64,000 nucleotides of DNA from Halohasta litorea. GTDB taxonomy: Archaea > Halobacteriota > Halobacteria > Halobacteriales > Haloferacaceae. The notes under the pieces were generated by a model that saw nothing but the letters and a program-made list of their open reading frames with translations, had not been told where the DNA came from and ran no database searches. A program made the position numbers and the translations under genes. The stretch spans positions 620,001 to 684,000 of the forward strand of contig NZ_JANHDJ010000001.1 of assembly GCF_024494645.1 (NCBI RefSeq), read 5' to 3'. Below, one piece after another: positions 33,874 to 42,103 of the stretch (positions are counted from its first letter, which is position 1; each line of letters begins with the position of its first letter).

Positions 33874-34317
33874 ATGTACGAATCCATTTTGATCCCGTAC
33901 GATGGGAGCGACGAAGCGAATCGAGGGGCCACACACGGTATCGACCTCGCAGCCGAGCTCGGAGCCGCTGTACACGGGTTGTACGTGATGGACCTCCCCG
34001 GAGCGCCACGTGCACTCTCGCTTCGAGACGACGAAGAGGAGCTCCGCGAAGAGTACAGGGAGTACGGCGAGACCGTGATGGCCGAGCTCAGCGAGCTTGC
34101 CCACGAACGCGGTGTCGAGTGTTCGACGGCGATCAAAAGCGGCTCGGTGAGCGAAGCCATCGTCGACTATGCCCGAGACGAGGGGCTAGACGCGATCGTG
34201 ATGGCCTCGGCGTACCACGGGACTCTCGGGGCGTTGCTGGGCGGAACGACCGACAAAGTCGTTCGAACCGCCACAGTGCCGGTAATAACACAGCGAATGC
34301 GTGTCGACGAGGTCTAA
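33874..34317 (+). CDS. Universal stress protein (UspA family)
   Basis: A 147-residue single-domain Usp. It starts with the family strand MYESILIPYDGSDEANRGA. Later it carries LDAIVMASAYHGTLGALLGGTTDKVVRTATVPV, the nucleotide-binding loop region of the family. Haloarchaeal genomes often place Usp genes beside membrane transporters, and here a BCCT transporter lies about 700 nt downstream. Regulation of that transporter is possible but unproven. Confidence 0.88.
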   Translation: MYESILIPYDGSDEANRGATHGIDLAAELGAAVHGLYVMDLPGAPRALSLRDDEEELREEYREYGETVMAELSELAHERGVECSTAIKSGSVSEAIVDYARDEGLDAIVMASAYHGTLGALLGGTTDKVVRTATVPVITQRMRVDEV

Positions 34318-34323
34318 GTCGGA

Positions 34324-34485
34324 TTACGTTGTGAGGACCCGTGTTTCCCTGAAATAAAGCACAATACTCAGGCTCAAAAAGCAGACCCCGGCAATGCCGA
34401 AGTCGCCAGCGGCCATCGCCGAGAGCGCAGCCGCGCCAAGGATGACGGCGAGGCCGACGAGACCGGATGCCAACAGGTTCGCCAT
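34324..34485 (-). CDS. 53-residue membrane protein, unknown function
   Basis: On the minus strand ATG 34485 opens MANLLASGLVGLAVILG, then AAALSAMAAGDFGIAGVCF, ending LYFRETRVLTT at TAA 34324-34326. Two hydrophobic helices are separated by an AxGDxG turn, with a basic C-terminus. It converges on UspA with a 6-nt gap. The codon usage and hydrophobic pattern look real, and the function is unknown. Confidence 0.6.
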   Translation of the reverse strand: MANLLASGLVGLAVILGAAALSAMAAGDFGIAGVCFLSLSIVLYFRETRVLTT

Positions 34486-34961
34486 ACACTACCTACTGTG
34501 ACTGAACCATTAAACGCCAGTATCTCGAACACGATTCGTCAAAAGTGCAATAACTAGTGTAGGGTAGTGCGCCATTTATCTAGTGAAAAATAGAATATGT
34601 AAACCTGCGTTAAAGTTGTGAGAAAAATCCGATTTCGAAACACATCTTATCAATATCATTGAATAAAATAGGTTCGTTGTGAAGCCTTCTGCGTACGGTT
34701 TATAACACGTTCAGCGAATCTCTCCTGTTGTTTTGTAATCATGGCTAACTTTTATTACAATTCCTCCAATGTGTGTGGGTGAGGATGTGTGTCATAGTCA
34801 TTAGAAAAACCGAACTACACGAACGGATCGAGAACTGACGCGTCATCGCTGGTGTTGGGTTGCTGTCTCCGGTGTGGTCCAGTGAGCGTACAACCGAGTT
34901 GGTACCGCGATGACCGAACGACGAGGCGGTCGATAGGAATGTAAGAAAGACGAAAACAGAT
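34486..34961. other. Long AT-rich intergenic region before the BCCT transporter
   Basis: More than 470 nt without a convincing gene. The left half (34540-34760) is distinctly AT-rich for this chromosome. A TATA box TTTATAAC at 34699-34706 would start transcription near 34730, which implies a leader of about 280 nt for the transporter mRNA or a separate small RNA. No known riboswitch was recognised. Confidence 0.6.
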
Positions 34962-35030
34962 ATGACCCGGAAGATCCAGAGACGGTTGATACACGACGGG
35001 AGGGTATCGTATGTCAGACAGCGACAGTAA
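34962..35030 (+). CDS. Putative 22-codon upstream ORF overlapping the transporter start
   Basis: ATG 34962 reads MTRKIQRRLIHDGRVSYV, followed by four more residues and TAA at 35028-35030, overlapping the first 20 nt of the BCCT gene in another frame. It is strongly basic. It could act as a leader peptide that controls transporter translation, or be incidental. Confidence 0.3.
   Translation: MTRKIQRRLIHDGRVSYVRQRQ
34998..35004 (+). promoter_or_regulatory. Shine-Dalgarno site of the BCCT gene
   Basis: GGGAGGG lies 6 nt upstream of ATG 35011 and confirms a leadered transcript with this start codon. Confidence 0.65.
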
Positions 35031-36759
35031 AACCGGAGAGATTTCTGACGGACTTCAGGTGGAGCTGTTCCATCCGGACTCCGACAGGAAACCGGGAGAT
35101 ACCAACATCGAGGCGTTCGGGTTCGACATCCATCCGATCGTTTTCCCGGTCGCACTGGGTTTGGTCGCACTGTTCATCGCAACCACCATTCTGTTAGGCG
35201 ATCAGGCGGCCAACGCGTACTCGGCAGTCCGCAGCTTCTTCGAGGGGAACTTCGGCTGGTTCTATCTCCTCTCTGTGAACGTGTTCATCGTTACGATTCT
35301 GTACTTCGCACTCGGGAAGTACGGAACGATCAGGATCGGTGGTGTGGAAGCCGAAAAGGAGTTTAGCGACTTTTCGTGGATGGCCATGCTGTTCAGCGCT
35401 GGCATGGGGATCGGCCTCATGTTCTACAGCGTCTCGGAGCCGCTGTTTTACTTCGGCAGCGTCCCGGGCTTTTTCGGTGCCGAAGCCGGGACCGGTGCAG
35501 CGGCATCGGCAGCAATGGCTCAAACGTTCTTCCACTGGGGCTTTCACCCGTGGGCAATCTACGGGCTGGTCGGCCTCGGATTGGCGTTCTTTTCGTACAA
35601 CCGTGGGCTCCCGCTGACCTTCCGCTCGATCTTCTGGCCCCTCCTCGGTGACCGAATCTACGGCTGGCCCGGACACATCATCGACCTCGTGACGGTGTTT
35701 GCGACGCTATTCGGGCTGTCGACATCGCTCGGCCTCGGCGTCGCCCAGATCAACACCGGCCTCTCGTACGTCGGCGGCGATATGCTCGGCATCGTCAGTA
35801 TCCCAACAGGGACCGTGCCACAAATCCTCCTCATCGCGGTGATCACCGGCATTGCCACGATGTCGGTCGCCGCCGGCCTCAATAAAGGCGTCAAGCGACT
35901 CAGCACGCTGAACCTCTACCTAATGCTCGGGCTACTGGGTTTCATGCTCGTCGTCGGTCCGACGGTGTTCATCTTCGGAACGTGGGTCGAGGGGCTCGGT
36001 GCGTACTTCGGCAACCTGCTGTCGCTGTCGTTCTTCACCGGGACGCTCGGTGAAGGCGGCAGCACAGTCTCCGCATGGACCGTGTTCTACTGGGCGTGGT
36101 GGATCGCCTGGTCACCGTTCGTCGGCATGTTTATCGCACGCATTTCGAAAGGCCGAACCGTCCGAGAGTTCGTCATGGGCGTGCTGTTCCTGCCATCGCT
36201 GTTCTCGACACTCTGGCTGTCAGTGTTCGGCGGCAGCGCGCTGTTCAACTCGCTGCAAGGAAACGGTGCAGCCCTCGCAACGTACAACGAACTCGGTCAG
36301 ACTGTGGCGATGTTCGCGCTCCTCGAACAGTTCCCGCTCGGCGCGATTTCGGGACTCCTCGCGACGCTGCTCGTGGTGACGTTCTTCGTCACCTCCTCGG
36401 ACTCGGGGTCGCTGGTTATCGACCATCTGACCTCGGGCGGTAAACACGACGTTCCCAAAAATCAGCGAGTCTTCTGGGCGGTCACCGAGGGTGCGGTCGC
36501 CGCACTCTTGCTGTGGGGCGGCGGTCTCAACGCCCTCCAAACGGCCGCGATCGCGACCGGCTTCCCGTTCGCCATCGTCCTGATGTTGATGTGCGTTACC
36601 GTCTATCAAGGGTTGAAAAACGAGTACGAAATCCTAGAATCCGATCAGTTCGCAGAACGTATCCAAGATATGACCGAAGACGAAGATATCGAAGTGGTGC
36701 AGACCGGCGATCAGGTCGTCACGGACGTGAGAGGAGGTGATGTCGAGGGGACCGACTAA
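35011..36759 (+). CDS. BCCT family transporter (betaine/carnitine/choline type)
   Basis: A 582-residue LeuT-fold carrier with 12 membrane helices, an acidic N-terminal tail of about 40 residues and an acidic C-terminal tail after residue 525. The glycine-rich TM3 motif GMGIGLMFYSVSEP (131-144) and the BCCT Trp box FYWAWWIAWSPFVGMF (359-374), followed by ARISKGRTVREF, are diagnostic. GMGIG (rather than a variant with Asp) is the form associated with Na+-coupled betaine uptake in BetP-like carriers. Substrate identity remains inferred. Its position between the dehydrogenase genes and the folate genes suggests it supplies the methylated substrate rather than acting only in osmoprotection. Confidence 0.92.
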   Translation: MSDSDSKTGEISDGLQVELFHPDSDRKPGDTNIEAFGFDIHPIVFPVALGLVALFIATTILLGDQAANAYSAVRSFFEGNFGWFYLLSVNVFIVTILYFALGKYGTIRIGGVEAEKEFSDFSWMAMLFSAGMGIGLMFYSVSEPLFYFGSVPGFFGAEAGTGAAASAAMAQTFFHWGFHPWAIYGLVGLGLAFFSYNRGLPLTFRSIFWPLLGDRIYGWPGHIIDLVTVFATLFGLSTSLGLGVAQINTGLSYVGGDMLGIVSIPTGTVPQILLIAVITGIATMSVAAGLNKGVKRLSTLNLYLMLGLLGFMLVVGPTVFIFGTWVEGLGAYFGNLLSLSFFTGTLGEGGSTVSAWTVFYWAWWIAWSPFVGMFIARISKGRTVREFVMGVLFLPSLFSTLWLSVFGGSALFNSLQGNGAALATYNELGQTVAMFALLEQFPLGAISGLLATLLVVTFFVTSSDSGSLVIDHLTSGGKHDVPKNQRVFWAVTEGAVAALLLWGGGLNALQTAAIATGFPFAIVLMLMCVTVYQGLKNEYEILESDQFAERIQDMTEDEDIEVVQTGDQVVTDVRGGDVEGTD

Positions 36760-36851
36760 GTACTGATACTGCTTGACTCTTGTGACGTTGTTTGTCCGGG
36801 CACAATAGCTGTCTGTAGATTTCTTTACGGAGCGCACAGACAGTATCACAT

Positions 36852-36929
36852 ATGGACCGTGCAACCGTGCGACGAGATCTATCGACCAGCCGTCGACCCC
36901 AGAATTCCGACAGGAGAACAGAACCGTGA
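36852..36929 (+). CDS. Putative 25-codon ORF coupled to fchA
   Basis: ATG 36852 starts a basic peptide beginning MDRATVRRDLSTSRRP and ending at TGA 36927-36929, whose stop overlaps the GTG start of the next gene (GTGA). Start-stop overlap suggests translational coupling. It would be nearly leaderless if the weak box TTTCTTTAC (36820-36828) is the promoter. Confidence 0.35.
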   Translation: MDRATVRRDLSTSRRPQNSDRRTEP

Positions 36930-37522
36930 CATTCGCCGAACAGCCGATCGGCCAGTTCGCCGCCGACGTCGCGTCGACGCGGGTGACACCGAGCGGAGGC
37001 GCAGTTGCTGCCGTCTCCGGGGCGATGGGTGCATCGCTCTGTGAGATGGTCTGTATCCACACCGCCAACAGCAACGCGGCTGGGTCGACCCTCTCGGATC
37101 TCGGTGAGGAGTTCGGGCGTCACCGCAGACGGTTACTGAGGCTTGCGGACGACGATGCCGCCGCGGTCGACTCCTTGCAAGCAGCGTTTAGAGAACACGA
37201 GTCGACATCGAATACCGTCCAGACGGCCGTGAAACGCGCAACAGACGTCCCACTGGAGATTGCGACGGTGTGTCTGGCCGTCATCGAGGCTGGAGTGGAC
37301 GTCGTCGAAAACGGCAATCCCAACGCCGTTGCCGACGCAGTCACCGGCATCGCGTTGGCTCACGCGGCGCACAGATCGGCCGTGTTCACCGTCCGCACCA
37401 ACCTTGAGTTACTAACGGATCCAGAAGTGGTCTCGAACCGCGACCGACAGGCGACCGAGCTCGCGCAGGCCGCCCAAGCGGCAATGGATCGCGTCGACGA
37501 GCGTGTAGATCACTCGCTGTGA
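36926..37522 (+). CDS. fchA: Cyclodeaminase/cyclohydrolase family protein (FchA-like)
   Basis: A 198-residue helical protein of the formiminotransferase-cyclodeaminase C-terminal family. TPSGGAVAAVSGAMGASLCEMVC (21-43) is the family signature. The helix bundle continues through DDAAAVDSLQAA and NPNAVADAVTGIALAHAAHRSA. Family members hydrolyse 5,10-methenyl-THF to 10-formyl-THF or act on 5-formimino-THF. With Fhs and FolD nearby, methenyl-THF cyclohydrolase is likely. It starts at GTG 36926, with CAGGAG at 36911-36916 as ribosome-binding site. It lies 166 nt after the BCCT gene. Confidence 0.85.
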   Translation: MTFAEQPIGQFAADVASTRVTPSGGAVAAVSGAMGASLCEMVCIHTANSNAAGSTLSDLGEEFGRHRRRLLRLADDDAAAVDSLQAAFREHESTSNTVQTAVKRATDVPLEIATVCLAVIEAGVDVVENGNPNAVADAVTGIALAHAAHRSAVFTVRTNLELLTDPEVVSNRDRQATELAQAAQAAMDRVDERVDHSL

Positions 37523-37563
37523 GCGCCCAATGGCTGCGAGGGGTTCAAAAGACGCGAAAAAGC

Positions 37564-38199
37564 CTAGCTTTGGGACACGTGCACCGACCCGGCGTGGAAC
37601 CACAGTCTGGTCGGTCCACCGATCCCGACCGAAGCAATTGCGACCCACACGACGATACCGAAACTCACCGGCAGCAGCAACCATACGAGTGCGCTGACCG
37701 TCCCGAGTCCAACCAAGCCGATCCACGGGTCGGTCGCGCCGACGAGGTCGGCCAACCACGCACCGACGACGACGAACCCCAACCCGCCGAGCGAGAAAAC
37801 GAGCCCAGCGGCGACCAGTGTCACAGACACTGTGAGCGCAGTTTCGGCGACCGCCAGACGGATCAGTTGTGAGTAGGCGTAGCCGACGAGCAACACGACG
37901 ATACCGTAGGCCATGAGTCCATACAATGCGGAGACGAGTGGGCGCTGCATTGACGCCGAGACAGCATCATCGAGCCGACCCCCATACCGGTAGATGATCG
38001 CCCCACCGCAGATGACTGTCGTAATGGACGAGACTGCTGCCAGAACGGGTCCGTGCGCATCGAGACCTGCTGTCGGAATGATAGCATCAGCCGACAACAA
38101 TTCACCGGAAACGAGAACCGCCGTCCAGATATCCGGCAGGCTATCGGCGAGCATGACAAGCCGGTTCACGAGACGTTGTGAAAAATGTTGGTCAAGCAT
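37564..38199 (-). CDS. Multispanning membrane protein downstream of folCP, unknown family
   Basis: A 211-residue integral membrane protein with about five helices, including GPVLAAVSSITTVICGGAIIY, LMAYGIVVLLVGYAYSQLI, LTVSVTLVAAGLVFSLGGLGF and WIGLVGLGTVSALVWLLLPV. The conserved-looking loop RYGGRLDDAVSASMQRP faces one side. ATG 38199 lies 20 nt after the folCP stop, so it is the distal gene of that operon. I do not recognise the family; a folate or pterin transport role is possible only by position. Confidence 0.7.
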   Translation of the reverse strand: MLDQHFSQRLVNRLVMLADSLPDIWTAVLVSGELLSADAIIPTAGLDAHGPVLAAVSSITTVICGGAIIYRYGGRLDDAVSASMQRPLVSALYGLMAYGIVVLLVGYAYSQLIRLAVAETALTVSVTLVAAGLVFSLGGLGFVVVGAWLADLVGATDPWIGLVGLGTVSALVWLLLPVSFGIVVWVAIASVGIGGPTRLWFHAGSVHVSQS

Positions 38200-38218
38200 G
38201 AGGTAGTGTAACGACTGC

Positions 38219-40648
38219 TCAGTCGGCATCAAGCAACGAAGCGACATCAGCAGCAGCAACTGCGTCATTCGCGGCCTCGACCGTCCGAACCACGGCGACG
38301 TTTTCGGCAACGTCATGCACCCGAACCAGATCTGCGCCACGCTCGGCAGCCATGACCGTCACCGCAAGCGTCGGCAGCAGGCGATCGCTGTCCTGGTGGC
38401 TAACAGCTTCGAACATCGATTTTCGGGAGTGGCCAACCATCACCGGACAGCCGAGTGCTCGGAGTTCGGCGAGTCGGTCGACCAGCGCGAACGACGCCGA
38501 GGCGTCCTTGCCGAATCCACAGCCCGGATCCACGATAACCTGTTGGCGGTCGATGCCGACCTGCTCGGCGCGGAGAAGCCGCTCGTTGAGATCCCGAAGA
38601 ACGGTTTCGACGCTGTCGTCACTCACAGTCTGTTCGGGATCAACTGGAGCCGACAGACTGTGCATGAGGATAACTGTCGCGTCGTGGTCGGCGATCACGA
38701 AGCGCATTTCGGGGTCGGAGAGCCCCGAGACGTCGTTGACGATATCGGCACCCGCTGCGAGCGCTGCATCCGCGACTGCCGCTTTCCGGGTATCGACCGA
38801 AATCGGGACCGGAAGCGAGGCGATCGACTCGATCACAGGGACGACGCGGTCGATTTCGGCGTCGACCGAGATGGGGTCAGCACCGGGACGTGTGCTTTCG
38901 CCGCCGACATCGATGACGTCGGCACCGGCCGCAACCATCTGCTCGGCCCGGTCGACCGCCGCATCGAGACGGGCGTACTCGCCGCCGTCGTAGAAGCTGT
39001 CGGGCGTGACGTTCAATATCCCCATCACCGCCGTCGAATCGGTGTCGAACGGTTCGGCCGGTAACGAACCATCGAGCCGGGTTCGAAGCTGTCGTGCAAA
39101 CGGTGCAAGGCCGAGGCCATCACGTTCGATAGCGTCGGCGAGTGCGTGAAGTTGGGCGTCGGTCCCCTGGAGAACGGTCGAGACGAGTTTCTTTGGCGCA
39201 CCAACATCTGATGTAACACAGTCGCCGCCGATGGATTCGAGCCGTTCTTCGACACAGGTGGCCTGTTCGGGGCGAAGCGTCGTCGAGAAACGTCGGTGGC
39301 CTACGGCGTCGACATCAGTCTCGGAAGCCACCGCGTCTTCGGTTGCGGTGATCGCCGGTGATTGGCAACGGGAGTCGGTCGGAACGAGCAACCGTGTCCA
39401 GCGGTCTCGTGCCTCGGCGACAGCGTACAGCGACCCGGTGACGAGGACAAAATCGTCCTCACCGGCCGCGTCGACGGCCCGTTCGGTGGCTTCGAGGACG
39501 GATTCGATGCGGTGGATCTCGTCGGCGTGGCCGTCGAAGACGTCGGCCAGTACGGATGGTTCGGCTGCGCGGTCGGTCACGGGGCGCGTGGTGTAGGCGG
39601 TGTCGACCGGCGGCAGCGCGCGAACCATCCGCTCGTGGTCCTTATCGCTCATCGCCGCGAAGACGACGTGCAACTCCTCGTACGCATAGCGATCGAGCAG
39701 GTCGGCGAGCGCAGTCATTGCGCCGGGGTTGTGCGAGCCGTCGAGGACGATCATTGGCTCGGTCGATCTGATCTCGAAGCGTCCTGGCCAGCTCGCAGCT
39801 CGAAGGCCGTCGGCGATCGTTCGGGAGTCGACGGTGGCAACTTGAGTCGCAAGCGTCGCTGCAATACCAGCGTTCGTCGCCTGGTGTTGGCCGAGCAGCG
39901 AGAGGTTGGTCTCGATGGCCCACTCAGCTCCCGTGATCGAGACGGTGTTTTCGACAGCCGAGTGCATACCGTTTTCCACAGCAGTAATATCCGAGTCCGC
40001 TGGACCGACCGTTATCACGTCTGTTTCGGTTCGAATGGCGTCGAGTGCGGCCCCCGTCGTCCCCGTGACGAGCGGCGCGTCAGTCGGGGCAACCTGGGCT
40101 TTGTCGCGGGCGATCTCCTCGATCGTCTCCCCGAGCAGTTCGGTATGTTCGAGACTGACGCTCGTGACTGCACTCGCAACGGGATCGACCGCACTCGTCG
40201 CGTCGTACCGGCCGCCAATGCCGACTTCGAGGATCGCGACGTCGACATCCTCGGCTCCAAAGTGGAACAGCGCGAGCGCGGTAAGGACCTCGAACTGCGT
40301 CGGCCGATCATCCGGAGAGAGTTCCTGCTCGATGAACGGCTTGATCCGCTCGACGAACTCGGTGACGCGGGCTTTCGGAATCCGTCGATCGTTGACGAGG
40401 ACCTGTTCGCGAAACGTATCGAGTGCTGGTGAGGTAAACAGGCCGACGTTCAATCCCTCGGTTCGAAGGACGCTGTCGAGCAGTCGCGCAGTGCTTCCCT
40501 TCCCGTTCGATCCGGCGATCTGGACGCAGTCGATGTCGTCCTGGGGGTCGCCGAGGAACGACAGCATCCGCGCGGTCGTCTCCGTACCCAACTTCGGTCG
40601 ACGCTGGTGTAACGAGTGGAGGTAGTCGGCCGAATCGTGGTATTCCAT
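38219..40648 (-). CDS. folCP: Fused folylpolyglutamate synthase / dihydropteroate synthase
   Basis: An 809-residue bifunctional folate enzyme. Residues 1-430 are FolC: P-loop AGSNGKGST (45-53), TSPALDTFREQ, EVGIGGRYDAT, LDGSHNPGA, with a later VTGSLYAVAEARDR. A linker follows to about 540, then FolP: MGILNVTPDSFYDGG, DVIDVGGESTRPGA, ISVDTRKAAVADAAL, NDVSGL, VDPGCGFGK, and VGHSRKSMFEA. The N-half attaches glutamates (or another amino acid) to folate, and the C-half joins pABA to the pterin. This fusion is known from haloarchaea such as Haloferax. It drives the downstream membrane-protein gene and supplies the cofactor used by the neighbouring one-carbon enzymes. Confidence 0.93.
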   Translation of the reverse strand: MEYHDSADYLHSLHQRRPKLGTETTARMLSFLGDPQDDIDCVQIAGSNGKGSTARLLDSVLRTEGLNVGLFTSPALDTFREQVLVNDRRIPKARVTEFVERIKPFIEQELSPDDRPTQFEVLTALALFHFGAEDVDVAILEVGIGGRYDATSAVDPVASAVTSVSLEHTELLGETIEEIARDKAQVAPTDAPLVTGTTGAALDAIRTETDVITVGPADSDITAVENGMHSAVENTVSITGAEWAIETNLSLLGQHQATNAGIAATLATQVATVDSRTIADGLRAASWPGRFEIRSTEPMIVLDGSHNPGAMTALADLLDRYAYEELHVVFAAMSDKDHERMVRALPPVDTAYTTRPVTDRAAEPSVLADVFDGHADEIHRIESVLEATERAVDAAGEDDFVLVTGSLYAVAEARDRWTRLLVPTDSRCQSPAITATEDAVASETDVDAVGHRRFSTTLRPEQATCVEERLESIGGDCVTSDVGAPKKLVSTVLQGTDAQLHALADAIERDGLGLAPFARQLRTRLDGSLPAEPFDTDSTAVMGILNVTPDSFYDGGEYARLDAAVDRAEQMVAAGADVIDVGGESTRPGADPISVDAEIDRVVPVIESIASLPVPISVDTRKAAVADAALAAGADIVNDVSGLSDPEMRFVIADHDATVILMHSLSAPVDPEQTVSDDSVETVLRDLNERLLRAEQVGIDRQQVIVDPGCGFGKDASASFALVDRLAELRALGCPVMVGHSRKSMFEAVSHQDSDRLLPTLAVTVMAAERGADLVRVHDVAENVAVVRTVEAANDAVAAADVASLLDAD

Positions 40649-40711
40649 AGCACATATGGTCCGTGGTGGCGTGATTAATGTACCGTCGCAATCACGTTGT
40701 GTCGGGCGGGT

Positions 40712-40720
40712 GATTTATTG
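40712..40720 (+). promoter_or_regulatory. TATA-like element of the AlaX gene
   Basis: GATTTATTG lies about 28 nt before ATG 40744, which predicts a leaderless mRNA. Confidence 0.45.
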
Positions 40721-40743
40721 AGTCACGTCGGTAGCCCACGGAC

Positions 40744-41943
40744 ATGAGCCGTGAACAGTCAGGTACCCGCGCATCCGCTGACCCGTACGTTACCGCGTTC
40801 GACTCGACCGTTCGGTCGACCGATGGTCGAGAAATCGTCCTCGACGAAACGTACTTTTACCCCGAAGGAGGCGGCCAACCGGCCGATCGCGGAACGCTCG
40901 GCGGGATGGATGTCGTCGACGTCCAGAAACGTGACGGCGAGATCGTCCACACCCTCGCTACGGAGCCGGAACTGACGCCCAGCGAACGCGTCCACGGAGC
41001 AATCGACGAATCGTTTCGAACCTACTGCATGCGAGCCCACACTGCGAGCCACGTCGTCTATGGCGCTGGTCGTCGGCTGTTCGATGCCCAAGGCTACGGC
41101 GGCTTCGCTATCGCTGACGACCGCATCCGCCTCGATTTTAAAACGACGGCCTCAGTCGACGAGATCGACCCCTTCGAGATCGAACGACTCGCTACGGAGG
41201 CCGTCTGGGACGGCCGGTCGGTCGAGTGGGACGAGATGGATGCCGACAAAGCCCGCGCAGACGACCGGATCGTCTTCAATCTGCCCGATGGCGCTGAATC
41301 GGCCGATACGGTCCGGATCGTCGAGATCGACGGCTGGGATATTTCTGCCTGCGGGGGGACCCACGTCGAAAACACGAGCGAAATCGGACCAATAACTGTG
41401 CTCGATACCGAGAACATCGGTGAGGACCTCATACGGGTCGAGTACGCCGTCGGTCCGACGGCCATCGACCAACAACTCGCCGAGCGTCGACACGCGACCC
41501 AGGCCGCAGAACTGCTCGATACAGGCGTCGAGGAACTCGCCGGACGTGCCGAGCGCCTTCTCGAACGAATCCAAGCCTTAGAGGCTGAACGCGACGAAAT
41601 GCGGGATCGACTGCTCGAGACGCGGGTCGCAGCGCTCAGCCAACAGACGGTGACGAAAGACGGCGCTGAGTGGCTCGTCGGCACGGTTGAGGCGGCCGGT
41701 CCGAACGCGGTGGCTGATCGAATCCGCGAACGTGAAAACCCGGCCGACGTGGTCGTCCTGACGGGAGTCGACGGCGCGACCTTCCTCGTCGTTGGGACTG
41801 GCGGCGAACACGACGCCAACGAGATCATAACCGACGTGACCGACGAGTTCGGCGGTGGTGGCGGCGGACAGCCGACCATCGCTCAGGGCGGCGGACTCGA
41901 CGCTACCCCCGAGCGCGTCGCCGAATACGTTCGAAACTTGTGA
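40744..41943 (+). CDS. Alanyl-tRNA editing protein (AlaX family, with DHHA1-like domain)
   Basis: A 399-residue free-standing editing protein. It has a beta-barrel N-domain with YFYPEGGGQPADRG (38-50), the zinc/editing site RAHTASH (97-103, H99 and H103) and ACGGTH (202-207, C203 and H207). A coiled-coil of about 50 residues (250-300) and a C-terminal DHHA1-like domain ending in GGGGGGQPTIAQGGG follow. It hydrolyses Ser- or Gly-mischarged tRNA-Ala. HTASH in place of HxxxH with Thr-Ala-Thr is a minor variation. Its location inside a cluster expected to raise intracellular glycine and serine is suggestive. Confidence 0.9.
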   Translation: MSREQSGTRASADPYVTAFDSTVRSTDGREIVLDETYFYPEGGGQPADRGTLGGMDVVDVQKRDGEIVHTLATEPELTPSERVHGAIDESFRTYCMRAHTASHVVYGAGRRLFDAQGYGGFAIADDRIRLDFKTTASVDEIDPFEIERLATEAVWDGRSVEWDEMDADKARADDRIVFNLPDGAESADTVRIVEIDGWDISACGGTHVENTSEIGPITVLDTENIGEDLIRVEYAVGPTAIDQQLAERRHATQAAELLDTGVEELAGRAERLLERIQALEAERDEMRDRLLETRVAALSQQTVTKDGAEWLVGTVEAAGPNAVADRIRERENPADVVVLTGVDGATFLVVGTGGEHDANEIITDVTDEFGGGGGGQPTIAQGGGLDATPERVAEYVRNL

Positions 41944-42068
41944 ACGGAATACTATGGAGACCTGATCCACCGAAACTCATCGCATACGCTGACAGATAGG
42001 ATGAGCAATCGACTGCAGTACAGCGACAGTACGAACACATCCTATCCCCTTAGTATCAACTAGGCTAA

Positions 42069-42077
42069 CATTATTAC
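42069..42077 (+). promoter_or_regulatory. TATA-like element of fhs
   Basis: CATTATTAC lies about 30 nt before ATG 42104, supporting that ATG as a leaderless start over the GTG at 42086. Confidence 0.5.
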
Positions 42078-42103
42078 GGCGGTGTGTGGTACGTCTGTTC
42101 GAA

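Noticed and set aside
34700-35010. Glycine- or SAM-type riboswitch before the BCCT gene
   Set aside because: I could not find the conserved core of any known riboswitch class, so only an unexplained leader is reported.
39362-40432. Long plus-strand ORF opposite folCP
   Set aside because: Antisense to a fully recognisable enzyme. It lacks any motif and its start is arbitrary.
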